From Gemmatimonadota bacterium (GTDB lineage Bacteria; Gemmatimonadota; Gemmatimonadetes; Gemmatimonadales; GWC2-71-9), in assembly GCA_017889745.1 (NCBI GenBank), contig JAGGAG010000028.1, positions 1-18,938 on the forward strand: 18,938 nt of DNA, written 5' to 3'. The position numbers and the translations under genes were made by a program. A model generated the notes under the pieces. That model did no database searches, was not told where the DNA came from, and saw only the letters and a list, made by a program, of their open reading frames with translations. Shown piece after piece: positions 1 to 7,273 of the stretch (within the stretch, counting starts at the first letter, position 1; each line of letters begins with the position of its first letter).

Positions 1-56
1 GCGATCAGCGCCAGCACTGCTGCGGATGACGTTCTGCGCATGAGTATCTGCTCCAT
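1..56 (-). CDS. Possible 5' fragment of an exported protein, cut by the window edge
   Basis: Reading leftwards on the minus strand from an ATG at 56 (or a second in-frame ATG at 41) the frame stays open to the window edge. It encodes a short basic start followed by a hydrophobic run (MRRTSSAAVLALI), which looks like the beginning of a signal peptide. A GGAG lies about nine bases before the ATG at 41, which favours that start. The plus-strand gene at 160 would then be divergently transcribed. Only 14 to 18 codons are visible, so no family can be named. Chance is a real alternative in such GC-rich DNA. Confidence 0.3.
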   Translation of the reverse strand, partial: MEQILMRRTSSAAVLALI

Positions 57-159
57 GAGATGTGCTGCTCCATACCCCCCGCTCTTCCTCCGTATGAACC
101 TTTCATTATTTTCCCCTCCCGTTGGCTTCTGCGCAACCACCTGGCTACGGAGTTGAACC

Positions 160-1644
160 ATGGACGATGTTGCAAACGCGCCTGCACCATCGAGTGATGG
201 CCCTGGAGGGCCCGACCAGTCCGGTCGCCGCGAGTTCCTGAAGGCCACCGCCATAGCCAGCGCCGCAGGTGCCGGCCTTCTCGCCCTCCGCCCGCGCGAC
301 CTCTTCGCCCGGATGGGGCTGCAGGATCCCGCCGCCGCTGCGGCCCTCGAAGCGTATGTGTTCGGTTACCCACTTGTTACACTGGAGCACACCAGGCGGG
401 TGGTGACCAACGTCGCGGCCGCTGGGTCCCTGCACGCGCCGGTCAACCAGCTTTCCCTCGCGCGCAGCTACCCCGACGCATCGTTCACCGCCGTCACCGC
501 GCCCAACGCCGATACCCTCTACTGCTCGGCGTTCCTCGACCTGACCCGGGAGCCGATGGTCCTGAGCCTCCCCGGCATGGGCGACCGGTACTTCCTCTTC
601 CCCATGCTCGACGGGTATACCAACGTCTTCCAGGTCCCCGGCAAGCGCACCACCGGCGACAAGCCCCAGGTGTACGCCATCACCGGCCCCGGCTGGAAGG
701 GAACGCTCCCGGCCGGTGTCACCGAGTACAAGGCACCCACCTCCATGGTGTGGATCCTGGGCCGCGTCTACTGCACCGGCACCCCGGAGGACTACAAGGC
801 GGTACACGCGCTGCAGGACAAGTTCCAGCTCGTTCCGCTCAGCGCCTACGGGAAGCCGTACACGCCGCCGGCCGGCAAGGTGGACCCGAAGATCGACACC
901 AGGACCGCGGTGCGTGACCAGGTCACCGCGCTCTCCGCCAGGGAGTATTTCCGCGAGCTCTGCGAGTTGATGAAGACCAATCCGCCGGCCGCGGCCGATG
1001 CCCCCGTGGTGGGACGCATGGCGGCGCTCGGCGTCGAGCCGGGCAAGTTCGACGAGAAGAAGTTCGACAAGGCGGTTCCGGCGGCGGTACAGGCGGCCCT
1101 GCCGAAGCAGGCGCTCGGCGCGATCATGGAGAACATGAAGAAGATCGTGGTGCCGAAGAACGGCTGGACGGCGGTCACGCAGAACATCGGTGTCTACGGG
1201 ACGCACTACCTCGACCGCGCTACCGTCACCGCCATCGGGCTCGGTGCCAACCGGCCGCAGGACGCGATCTATCCCACCTCCGAGACCGATCCGTCCGGCA
1301 AGCCCTACAGCGGGGCCAACAAGTATGTGCTGCATTTCGACAAGGGCATGACGCCCCCGGTCGACGGGTTCTGGTCGCTCACGATGTACAACGCCGAGTA
1401 CTTCTTCGTGGCCAACCCGCTCAATCGCTACACCCTGAGCCCGCGCAACGCGCTCAAGTACAACGCCGATGGCTCGCTCGACCTGTACATCCAGGCCCAG
1501 AATCCCGGCAAGGACAAGGAGTCGAACTGGCTCCCTGCGCCTCCGGGGAAGTTCGTCCTCATGATGCGGTTGTACTGGCCGAAGGAAAAGCCGCCATCAA
1601 TCCTCGACGGCACCTGGTCGGCACCGCCCGTCAAGCAGGTGTAG
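160..1644 (+). CDS. Tat-exported DUF1254/DUF1214 domain protein
   Basis: The 494-residue protein begins with a twin-arginine signal: GRREFLK at residues 22-28 followed by an Ala-rich hydrophobic stretch to about 43, so export of a folded protein is likely. A DUF1254-type N-terminal region follows (YVFGYPLVTLEHTRR near residues 66-80, then SFTAVTAPNADTLYCSAFLDL). The C-terminal part is DUF1214-like (FWSLTMYNAEYFFVANPLNRY). The two-domain order and length fit the family; its biochemical role is not established. A GGAG at 149-152 sits seven bases before the ATG, supporting this start. The gene stands alone, ends in a hairpin, and converges with the permease pair. I know of no link to the carbohydrate genes further right. 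Confidence 0.9.
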   Translation: MDDVANAPAPSSDGPGGPDQSGRREFLKATAIASAAGAGLLALRPRDLFARMGLQDPAAAAALEAYVFGYPLVTLEHTRRVVTNVAAAGSLHAPVNQLSLARSYPDASFTAVTAPNADTLYCSAFLDLTREPMVLSLPGMGDRYFLFPMLDGYTNVFQVPGKRTTGDKPQVYAITGPGWKGTLPAGVTEYKAPTSMVWILGRVYCTGTPEDYKAVHALQDKFQLVPLSAYGKPYTPPAGKVDPKIDTRTAVRDQVTALSAREYFRELCELMKTNPPAAADAPVVGRMAALGVEPGKFDEKKFDKAVPAAVQAALPKQALGAIMENMKKIVVPKNGWTAVTQNIGVYGTHYLDRATVTAIGLGANRPQDAIYPTSETDPSGKPYSGANKYVLHFDKGMTPPVDGFWSLTMYNAEYFFVANPLNRYTLSPRNALKYNADGSLDLYIQAQNPGKDKESNWLPAPPGKFVLMMRLYWPKEKPPSILDGTWSAPPVKQV

Positions 1645-1658
1645 CCCGATGCTCCGCG

Positions 1659-1686
1659 CCCCGCGGTCCCAGCTGGGATCGCGGGG
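1659..1686. terminator. GC-rich hairpin between convergent genes, possible bidirectional terminator
   Basis: An almost perfect inverted repeat: CCCCGCG at 1659-1665 pairs with CGCGGGG at 1680-1686, and the interior GTCCC/GGGAT also pairs (one G-U), leaving a four-base AGCT loop. It starts 14 bases after the stop of the DUF1254 gene, and the minus-strand permease gene ends at 1692. No T-run follows on either strand, so it may be a weak or factor-assisted terminator, or a 3'-end stabilising structure. Confidence 0.45.
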
Positions 1687-1691
1687 TGGCT

Positions 1692-2525
1692 CTACTGCCG
1701 GGAGTCCTGCAACGCGTCCCCCACCAGCGTGCACGCCACCACCACCAGCACCAGCGCTACCCCCGGCGCGATCGCCACCCAGGGCGCGTTGATCAGCGCA
1801 TCCCGCCCCGAGGCGATCATCCCGCCCCACGACGGCGCCGGCGGCTGAACCCCCACCCCCAGGAACGAGAGCCCCGCCTCCAGCGTGATCGCGTTCCCCA
1901 CGCCCAGCGCCGCCGCCGCGATCACTGGCGTCAGCGCATTCGGCAGCACATGACGCGTCAGCACCCGGCGCCGGCTCGCCCCGAGCGCCACCGCACTCTC
2001 CACGAACGGCAGCGCCATCAGCTTTCGCACCTCGCCGTACACCAGTCGCGCCACCGGCATCCACCCGGTCACGCCCAGTACCACCACCACCAGGATCACC
2101 CCCGGCGCCCATAGCGTCGCGAGCAGCAGCAGGAGGACCACCCGGGGCAGCGCCAGCGCGAAGTCCGTCACTGCCAGCAATCCCTTCGAAACCACCCCCT
2201 GACTCGCGCCGGCCACGCCGCCAACGAGCACGCCGATCAGCACCGACAGCGAAACACCGAGCAGCCCGACGCCCAGTGACACCCTCGCCCCGAAGGCGAG
2301 CCGGGTCCACACATCCCGCCCCAGGCGATCGGTGCCGAACAGGTGGAACACCCCGTTCACGTCCGTCGACCACGGCGGCAGGAATCGCGTCGCTACCACG
2401 TCGCGCTGCAGGGCAGGGTCCCCACCCGTGATCCACGGCGCAAGCACCGCGATCAGCGCCAGCACCACCAGGCACGCCACCCCGAACCGCGCGCGTCCAT
2501 CGCGGAGCAGCGCGCGCTCACCCAT
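1692..2525 (-). CDS. ABC transporter permease, DppC/OppC-like
   Basis: Integral membrane permease of the dipeptide/oligopeptide/nickel ABC importer class, 277 residues from the chosen start. The first helix spans roughly residues 14-33. The OppC N-terminal signature HLFGTDRLGRDVWTRL is at 61-76. The cytoplasmic EAA-like loop that docks on the ATPase is at about 176-195 (ALGASRRRVLTRHVLP). The typical LSFLGVGVQPPAPSWGGMI is at 219-237. The frame extends 17 codons further upstream, but the ATG at 2525 overlaps the preceding permease stop by eight bases (ATGGGTGA) and gives a normal N-terminus. Its partner lies directly upstream. No ATPase or binding-protein gene follows. Members of this class carry peptides, nickel and also oligosaccharides, so the substrate is open. 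Confidence 0.93.
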   Translation of the reverse strand: MGERALLRDGRARFGVACLVVLALIAVLAPWITGGDPALQRDVVATRFLPPWSTDVNGVFHLFGTDRLGRDVWTRLAFGARVSLGVGLLGVSLSVLIGVLVGGVAGASQGVVSKGLLAVTDFALALPRVVLLLLLATLWAPGVILVVVVLGVTGWMPVARLVYGEVRKLMALPFVESAVALGASRRRVLTRHVLPNALTPVIAAAALGVGNAITLEAGLSFLGVGVQPPAPSWGGMIASGRDALINAPWVAIAPGVALVLVVVACTLVGDALQDSRQ

Positions 2526-3492
2526 GCGCCGTATCCCTGAGCCGCGGGTCCGCCAGAACCACCAGCCCGTCCGCAACCAGGCTCCCCAGCACCACCAGCC
2601 CCGCGCTGATCGTCGTCGCCGCCAGCACCACCGGATAGTCCCGCGCCTGCACCGCCGCTACCAGCAGCCGGCCTACTCCCGGCCACGCGAAGATGGCCTC
2701 CACGAACACGGCGCCCGAAAAGAGCGCCGGCAGCGACAGGCCGAGCAGGATCAGCACCGGAATGAGCGCATTGGGCAGCGCGTGCCGCAGCAGCACCGAT
2801 TCCTTGGAGAGCCCCTTGGCCCGCGCCACTACCAGGAACTGGCTCCCCTGCAGGTCCACCAGCGCCCCTCGCACGTAGCGCGCGATGCCGCCCATGCCGA
2901 TGAGCGTGAGCGTGAGCAGCGGCAGAGCCAGGTGCCGCACGCGGTCGGCCACCCGCCCAACCGGCGTGAGAAACTCGGCGTCGAGGCCCGTGGCCCCGAA
3001 CGCGGGGAACACCCGCAACCAGTAGGCGAACACCAGTACCAGCACCACGGCCAGCCAGTAGCTCGGCATGGCATACAACGTCACGCTCGCCACCGAGAGG
3101 GAAGTATCGGTCCTGCTCCCGCTCACGTTCGCCTGCACCAGCGCCAGCAGTATCCCGAGCACGTAGCTCAGCAGCAGCGAGAGCGTCACCAGCAGCGCCG
3201 TGGCCGGCCATGCCTCCGCCAGCATCGTCCGCACCGGGCGCCCCGTCGCGATGCTGGTGCCGAGATCGCCCCGCACCACCCGCGAGATCCAGGCGCCATA
3301 CTGCGCCGCGACCGGGCGGTCGAGTCCCAGCTGGTGCCGCTGTTCGTCGATCTGGGTCTGGGTAGCGGCAGGGCCGAGCAGCAGGCGCGCCGGGTCGCCC
3401 GGCGCCGCGCGCAGCAGGAGGAAGACGAGCGTGACCACGCCCCACATGACGCCGACGCCGATCAGTGCCCGGACCACCAGGTGTCGCGCCAT
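2518..3492 (-). CDS. ABC transporter permease, DppB/OppB-like
   Basis: First gene of the permease pair, 324 residues, normal length for DppB/OppB. The first helix is at about 9-28, followed by the conserved FLLLRAAPGDPARLLLG. The periplasmic segment contains RGDLGTSIATGRPV (74-87). The EAA-like loop is at about 222-241 (ARAKGLSKESVLLRHALPNA), followed by VFVEAIFAWPGVGRLL (262-277), the usual OppB C-terminal signature. The ATG at 3492 has no clear Shine-Dalgarno sequence. The gene diverges from the BIG2 lipoprotein with 176 bases between starts. It must pair with the DppC-like permease and with an ATPase encoded elsewhere. The family-5 binding protein at 4845 is the only solute-binding protein in view and is a reasonable partner, but it is on the other strand. 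Confidence 0.93.
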   Translation of the reverse strand: MARHLVVRALIGVGVMWGVVTLVFLLLRAAPGDPARLLLGPAATQTQIDEQRHQLGLDRPVAAQYGAWISRVVRGDLGTSIATGRPVRTMLAEAWPATALLVTLSLLLSYVLGILLALVQANVSGSRTDTSLSVASVTLYAMPSYWLAVVLVLVFAYWLRVFPAFGATGLDAEFLTPVGRVADRVRHLALPLLTLTLIGMGGIARYVRGALVDLQGSQFLVVARAKGLSKESVLLRHALPNALIPVLILLGLSLPALFSGAVFVEAIFAWPGVGRLLVAAVQARDYPVVLAATTISAGLVVLGSLVADGLVVLADPRLRDTAHG

Positions 3493-3668
3493 GCGGAGAA
3501 TGTGACCGGGTCAGCGTCGGAGAGCCAGAGCGGAGAAGCGCCCTTTCCCGGGTCCGATACGCCAGGGCAGGAAGTCGGGACGAACGGTCATTGCCGCAAT
3601 GGCCGGCCGGGTCCAGAATTGGGCTCGCGCAACTCGTCCGTTCGTCTCAATACCGCTGGAGTGATACG

Positions 3669-4028
3669 ATGCGTTCCGCTGTGCTCTTGGCTGTATTCAC
3701 CGCGTTGTCGCTGAGCGCGGGTGGCTGCACCGGCTACCTGATTGGGCCCGGGGATCCCGGTACCGTTGCGGTCGAGGGCGTGAAGGTGACGCCGCAGGTG
3801 ATCCAGTTCTCGAAAGTCGGCGAAACCAGGCAATTGGTTGCGACGGTTGCCCCGACCAATGCCACCGATCAGGCCGTTACCTGGGAATCGACCGACGCCA
3901 CCGTGGCGTCCGTAAGCGCTACCGGCCTGGTCACAGCGCAGGCTGCCGGCACGGGGATCTTCGTCACCGTCATCACCCACGACGGGCACCACGAGGCCTC
4001 AGTCAACGTGAGTGTCATCATCCCCTAG
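3669..4028 (+). CDS. Small lipoprotein with one bacterial Ig-like (BIG2) domain
   Basis: 119 residues. The N-terminus is a signal peptide (MRSAVLLAVFTALSLSAGG) followed by Cys20, a slightly atypical lipobox because position -3 is Ala. One BIG2 domain fills the rest: VKVTPQVIQFSKVGETRQL, then AVTWESTDATVASVSATGLV, and a final beta strand VTVITHDGHHEASVNVSV. Such domains act as adhesive or spacer modules on cell-surface proteins; alone it may be a small outer-surface lipoprotein. A longer open frame begins at 3465, but the ATG at 3669 has GGAG at 3658-3661 with a seven-base spacer and starts exactly at the signal peptide. The last 11 bases overlap the convergent gene. Confidence 0.85.
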   Translation: MRSAVLLAVFTALSLSAGGCTGYLIGPGDPGTVAVEGVKVTPQVIQFSKVGETRQLVATVAPTNATDQAVTWESTDATVASVSATGLVTAQAAGTGIFVTVITHDGHHEASVNVSVIIP

Positions 4029-4737
4029 CCCCTGCATCCGCGGTCGGCGGCCCGTCGAGCTGCCTTGGTGTGTTCGCGCGCAGGTCATCGATGTGCCGCT
4101 GCAGCCGCTCCTGCACCAGCCGGAGTCGCGGTACCCTGAGGGCGATGACGCCGAACTCCCACTCACAGAGCAGGACTGGCGTGCCCTGCCGGTGCAGCGG
4201 CTGCCGCCACCACGGCGGCGGGATGGCTATGCCTCGGTCCAGTATCAGGCTGTTTGGTGGACCCATCACGAATCCCGGCGGTGGAAGCCGGGGAGCGCCC
4301 CAGGGTCGCTGTTGTGGGTAGTGGTGCTGGAACAGGAGGCCGTGCGTCACGACATACAGGAAGCCGCCACTGAAGCGGTGGTTGCCGATGAACAATGCAC
4401 AGAGGAGTCGGGCGCTGGCATCGGGTGGGGCCGGAATGACGAGAAGCGGGTCGCTGGCGAAGAACCGCGCGAGCCGCTGGTCCGACTCGCTCCGCAGCTT
4501 GCCACGCCGCAGCAGGTACTGGAGGGTTGCGTTGATCAGCCCCAGTGCCACTCCAACCGCGACTGAGAAGGCCAGCCCGCGCCAGAAGACGATTCCCCGC
4601 TCGGACCACTCCGTGAAGAAGACCACCACCAATAGCATCGTGAGGAAGACGCCCGCTGAGTGCCCCAGGGCCTCGGCGGAGTCCCAGACCGTGGCGTCTT
4701 CCTCGGCAAAGTCCTCGAACAGGGCAAGCTCGTCCAT
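4018..4737 (-). CDS. Two-helix membrane protein of unknown function
   Basis: 239 residues. An acidic N-terminal tail (MDELALFEDFAEED) precedes two predicted membrane helices at about 28-43 (GVFLTMLLVVVFF) and 49-72, then an arginine-rich turn (LLRRGKLRSESDQR). The remaining ~150 residues look cytosolic and beta-rich (FFASDPLLVIPAPPDASARL, FSGGFLYVVTHGLLF, NSLILDRGIAIPPP, LLCEWEFGVIALRVPR), in a manner reminiscent of a PH/GRAM-like fold. That comparison is from pattern only. The ATG at 4737 has a weak AAGG five bases upstream. It is divergent from the binding-protein gene at 4845 (107 bases) and overlaps the BIG2 gene tail to tail. I do not recognise a named family. Confidence 0.7.
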   Translation of the reverse strand: MDELALFEDFAEEDATVWDSAEALGHSAGVFLTMLLVVVFFTEWSERGIVFWRGLAFSVAVGVALGLINATLQYLLRRGKLRSESDQRLARFFASDPLLVIPAPPDASARLLCALFIGNHRFSGGFLYVVTHGLLFQHHYPQQRPWGAPRLPPPGFVMGPPNSLILDRGIAIPPPWWRQPLHRQGTPVLLCEWEFGVIALRVPRLRLVQERLQRHIDDLRANTPRQLDGPPTADAGARG

Positions 4738-4809
4738 GGTCGCCTTGCTGCGCCCGGCGCTTGTCCGCGAGTGAACCGACGGTCGAGGGTCTCGCTGAAT
4801 GTGAGTGGG

Positions 4810-4839
4810 TTACCCTATAAGGGCAATTCGCGCTAGAAT
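4810..4839 (+). promoter_or_regulatory. Candidate promoter of the sugar operon, possibly leaderless
   Basis: TAGAAT at 4834-4839 matches the sigma-70 -10 consensus at five of six bases and ends five bases before the GTG at 4845. TTACCC at 4810-4815 is a poor -35 with an 18-base spacer. Transcription would begin at or next to the start codon, and no Shine-Dalgarno sequence is present, so a leaderless mRNA is likely if this is the promoter. TATAAG at 4816-4821 is an alternative -10 but has no -35. Confidence 0.4.
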
Positions 4840-4844
4840 CCGGC

Positions 4845-6275
4845 GTGACGCGAGCCCTCGTGACGGCGGTGCTGCTCTCCGGTGCGGCCGCATGCTCCTC
4901 CCCCGGCCGCCGCGGCGACGTCGTCATCTTCGCCTCCGGCGCCGACTTGCAGAGCATCAACCCCCTGCTCACCGTCCATCCCCTCGCCCGGCAGGTGCAG
5001 CGGTATGCCCTGCTCACCACCCTCGCCCGCTACGACAGCACCCTCGCCCCGTCACCCTACCTCGCGCGCGAGTGGACCTGGTCGCCCGATCGCCGGCAGC
5101 TCACGCTTCGGCTCGACGGCAGCGTCCGCTGGCACGATGGCAGGCCCACCACCGCGCGCGACGCGAAGTGGACCCTCGACGCCGCCCGCGATCCGGCGGT
5201 GGGCTACCCCAGGCAGGCCGAGCTGGGCGACCTCGCGAGCGTGACGGCACCCGACGATACCACTCTGACGCTCGCCTGGACCGCGCCTCAGGACCGGTTT
5301 CCCGATGTGCTCACCGACCTCGCCATCCTGCCGGCGCACCTGCTCGACACCGTGCCGCGCGACCGCCTGCGGCAGGCGTCGTGGAACGAGCACCCGGTCG
5401 GCAATGGCCCCTTCCGCTTCGTGCGCCACGAACCCAATCGCCGCTGGGTCTTCGCTCGCAATCCCGACTTTCCCGCCTCGCTCGGCGGGCCGCCTCGCAT
5501 CGATCGCCTGGTCATCGCCGTGGTCGACGAGGCCATGACCAAGCTCGCGGCCCTGGTGGATGGCGAGCTCGACTTCGCCGGCATCCAGCCGGGCCACGCG
5601 CCCTTTGTCCGGAAGCAGTCCGACCTGCAAGTGATCGACTACCCGCTCTTCTTCACCTATGCGATCGTGCTCAACACCCGCCGGCCGCCCTTCGACCAGC
5701 TCGATGTTCGCCGCCGCCTCGCTGCCGCGATTGATCGGAAGGAACTGGTCGATGGATATGTGTACGGCTTCGGCACGCCTGCGAGCGGACCGGTCCCCCC
5801 GGGCGTCCCCGGTGCCCTCGGGGATTCCGCGACGCTATCCGCGCCGGTCGCGCCCTCTCTTGCGCCCTCCGCGCCTGTCAGGCTTGAACTCCTCACGGTT
5901 GGAACGGGTGACAACATTCTGGAGCAGATGCTCCAGGCCCAGCTCGCGAAGGCCGGCTTCACCGTCGTCATCCGCCAGCTCGAGCTCTCCGCCTTTCTCG
6001 ATCGCGTGTACGGACCCGCGCACGACTTTGCCGCCGCCGTCATGGGCGTGCCTGGCGACCTGGCGCTGGGCTTCCTTCGACCCCTGGGCGACGTCGCCGG
6101 CATCGCCGTGCCACGAGACCCGGTGCTCGCCCAGCGCCTCTTCCTCGACTCGCTGCCGGCCGTCTTCCTCTATCATGCTCGGGGAGTGCAGGGGGTGAAC
6201 CGCCGCGTGCTCGGCGTGAGGATGGATGCCCGCGGCGAACTGGTCACACTGAGTCAATGGCATATCGCCCAGTGA
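4845..6275 (+). CDS. ABC transporter solute-binding lipoprotein, family 5
   Basis: 476-residue extracytoplasmic binding protein of the peptide/nickel/oligosaccharide class (SBP_bac_5). The signal peptide MTRALVTAVLLSGAAA leads to Cys17 for lipid attachment. Family signatures: DLQSINPLLTVHPLARQVQR, the LAREWTWSPDRRQLTLRL domain-I motif, VRWHDGRPTTARDAKWTLDA, NGPFRFVRHE, and LNTRRPPFDQLDVRRRLAAA. A Pro/Ala-rich insert (LSAPVAPSLAPSAPV) lies near residues 330-345. The C-terminal lobe looks short: the usual long stretch between the 'aaVMG' strand near residue 400 and the final 'LPAVFLYHARG' strand is reduced. It starts at a GTG and is the first gene of the operon, with no permease or ATPase adjacent. 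The ligand is unknown; context suggests an oligosaccharide. Confidence 0.88.
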   Translation: MTRALVTAVLLSGAAACSSPGRRGDVVIFASGADLQSINPLLTVHPLARQVQRYALLTTLARYDSTLAPSPYLAREWTWSPDRRQLTLRLDGSVRWHDGRPTTARDAKWTLDAARDPAVGYPRQAELGDLASVTAPDDTTLTLAWTAPQDRFPDVLTDLAILPAHLLDTVPRDRLRQASWNEHPVGNGPFRFVRHEPNRRWVFARNPDFPASLGGPPRIDRLVIAVVDEAMTKLAALVDGELDFAGIQPGHAPFVRKQSDLQVIDYPLFFTYAIVLNTRRPPFDQLDVRRRLAAAIDRKELVDGYVYGFGTPASGPVPPGVPGALGDSATLSAPVAPSLAPSAPVRLELLTVGTGDNILEQMLQAQLAKAGFTVVIRQLELSAFLDRVYGPAHDFAAAVMGVPGDLALGFLRPLGDVAGIAVPRDPVLAQRLFLDSLPAVFLYHARGVQGVNRRVLGVRMDARGELVTLSQWHIAQ

Positions 6276-7273
6276 CCGCAGACGTCGCCCGCGCCGCAGC
6301 ACCCGTCCGCCTGGATTTCGCCGGGGGATGGACCGACGTTCCTCCATTTTCCGCGCGCGAAGGCGGCGTCGTGGTCACCGCGTCCATCAATCTCCTTGCC
6401 CGCGCCGAAGCCGTTCGGCGCCGCTCCGGATACCTCCTCCGCGCCAGCGAGCTGGGTTCCGAGGTGGAACTCGAGCGGCCCGATGCCGCGGTAACGGACC
6501 CGAAGTTGAACCTCCACGCCGCGGCACTCCGGCTTCGTCCGCCGTCGTCTCCGCTCTCCCTCACCACCAGTTCCGACGTCCCGCCCGGGTCGGGGCTCGG
6601 CAGTTCCGGCGCGCTCGACGTGGCCATCGTCGCCGCCCTCGCGGCACTGGAAGGCGAGTGGCTCGATCCGCTCCACCTGGCGCACGAGGCTTGGCGGCTC
6701 GAGGCGGTCGAGGCGAAGGTGCCCGGCGGCAAGCAGGACCAGTACGCCGCGGCGCTCGGCGGGTTCAACGTCATCACCTTCCGCGACCCCGATGTGAGCG
6801 CCACGCCGCTCTCCCTCGATGCGGCCTTCTCGGCGGAGCTCGCCCGGCGTATCGTGCTCTGCTACACCGGCGCGTCCCGTCTCTCCGGCAACACCATTGC
6901 CCGTGTCATGGCGGCCTATCTATCCGGCAATTCGCAAGTCAGCGGTGCATTGCTCGAACTGAGGGAGGTAGCGGTGGAGATGGCCGAGGCATTGAGACGG
7001 AGCGATCTCGCGCGCGTCGGCGCACTCCTCACCCGGAACTGGCAGGCCCAGCAGCGTCTGGATCCCGCCATGCGCACCCCTGACATGGCCCGGCTCGAAT
7101 CGGCGATGCGGAACGCCGGTGCCATTGGCGGCAAGGCAGCCGGCTCGGGCGCGGGCGGCTGCATGTTCTTCCTCGTCGGCAGTGACGTCGAGTCGGCCTG
7201 CGCCGCGGCCACCGCCAGCGGTGCGCGCCTCCTTCCCGTGGAGTGGGCCATGCAGGGAGTCCGCCCGTGCTGA
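6257..7273 (+). CDS. GHMP-family sugar kinase
   Basis: 338-residue cytoplasmic kinase of the GHMP superfamily (galactokinase, homoserine, mevalonate, heptose kinases). Seen: the N-terminal substrate motif APVRLDFAGGWTDVPPF (16-32), the ATP-binding loop PPGSGLGSSGA at 109-119, and the C-terminal motif GGKAAGSGAGGCMFF at about 291-305. The FAGGWTDVPPF form and PGGKQDQYAAALGG resemble D-glycero-D-manno-heptose 7-phosphate kinase and related sugar-1-kinases (HddA-like) more than galactokinase; this is recognition, not a computed alignment. The ATG overlaps the binding-protein gene by 19 bases; a GTG at 6272 would give a four-base GTGA overlap and is an alternative start. In this operon it would phosphorylate a sugar released inside the cell. 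Confidence 0.88.
   Translation: MAYRPVTADVARAAAPVRLDFAGGWTDVPPFSAREGGVVVTASINLLARAEAVRRRSGYLLRASELGSEVELERPDAAVTDPKLNLHAAALRLRPPSSPLSLTTSSDVPPGSGLGSSGALDVAIVAALAALEGEWLDPLHLAHEAWRLEAVEAKVPGGKQDQYAAALGGFNVITFRDPDVSATPLSLDAAFSAELARRIVLCYTGASRLSGNTIARVMAAYLSGNSQVSGALLELREVAVEMAEALRRSDLARVGALLTRNWQAQQRLDPAMRTPDMARLESAMRNAGAIGGKAAGSGAGGCMFFLVGSDVESACAAATASGARLLPVEWAMQGVRPC

Noticed and set aside
1..17. 17-base identity between the left edge and 2449-2465
   Set aside because: Both stretches encode the same hydrophobic residues (LALIA) on the minus strand with the preferred GC-rich codons; no longer similarity flanks them, so it is not a mobile-element repeat.
2332..3714. 460-codon plus-strand open frame across the permease genes
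   Set aside because: Its translation is an Arg/His/Gln-rich string without domain character, while the opposite strand encodes two recognisable permeases.
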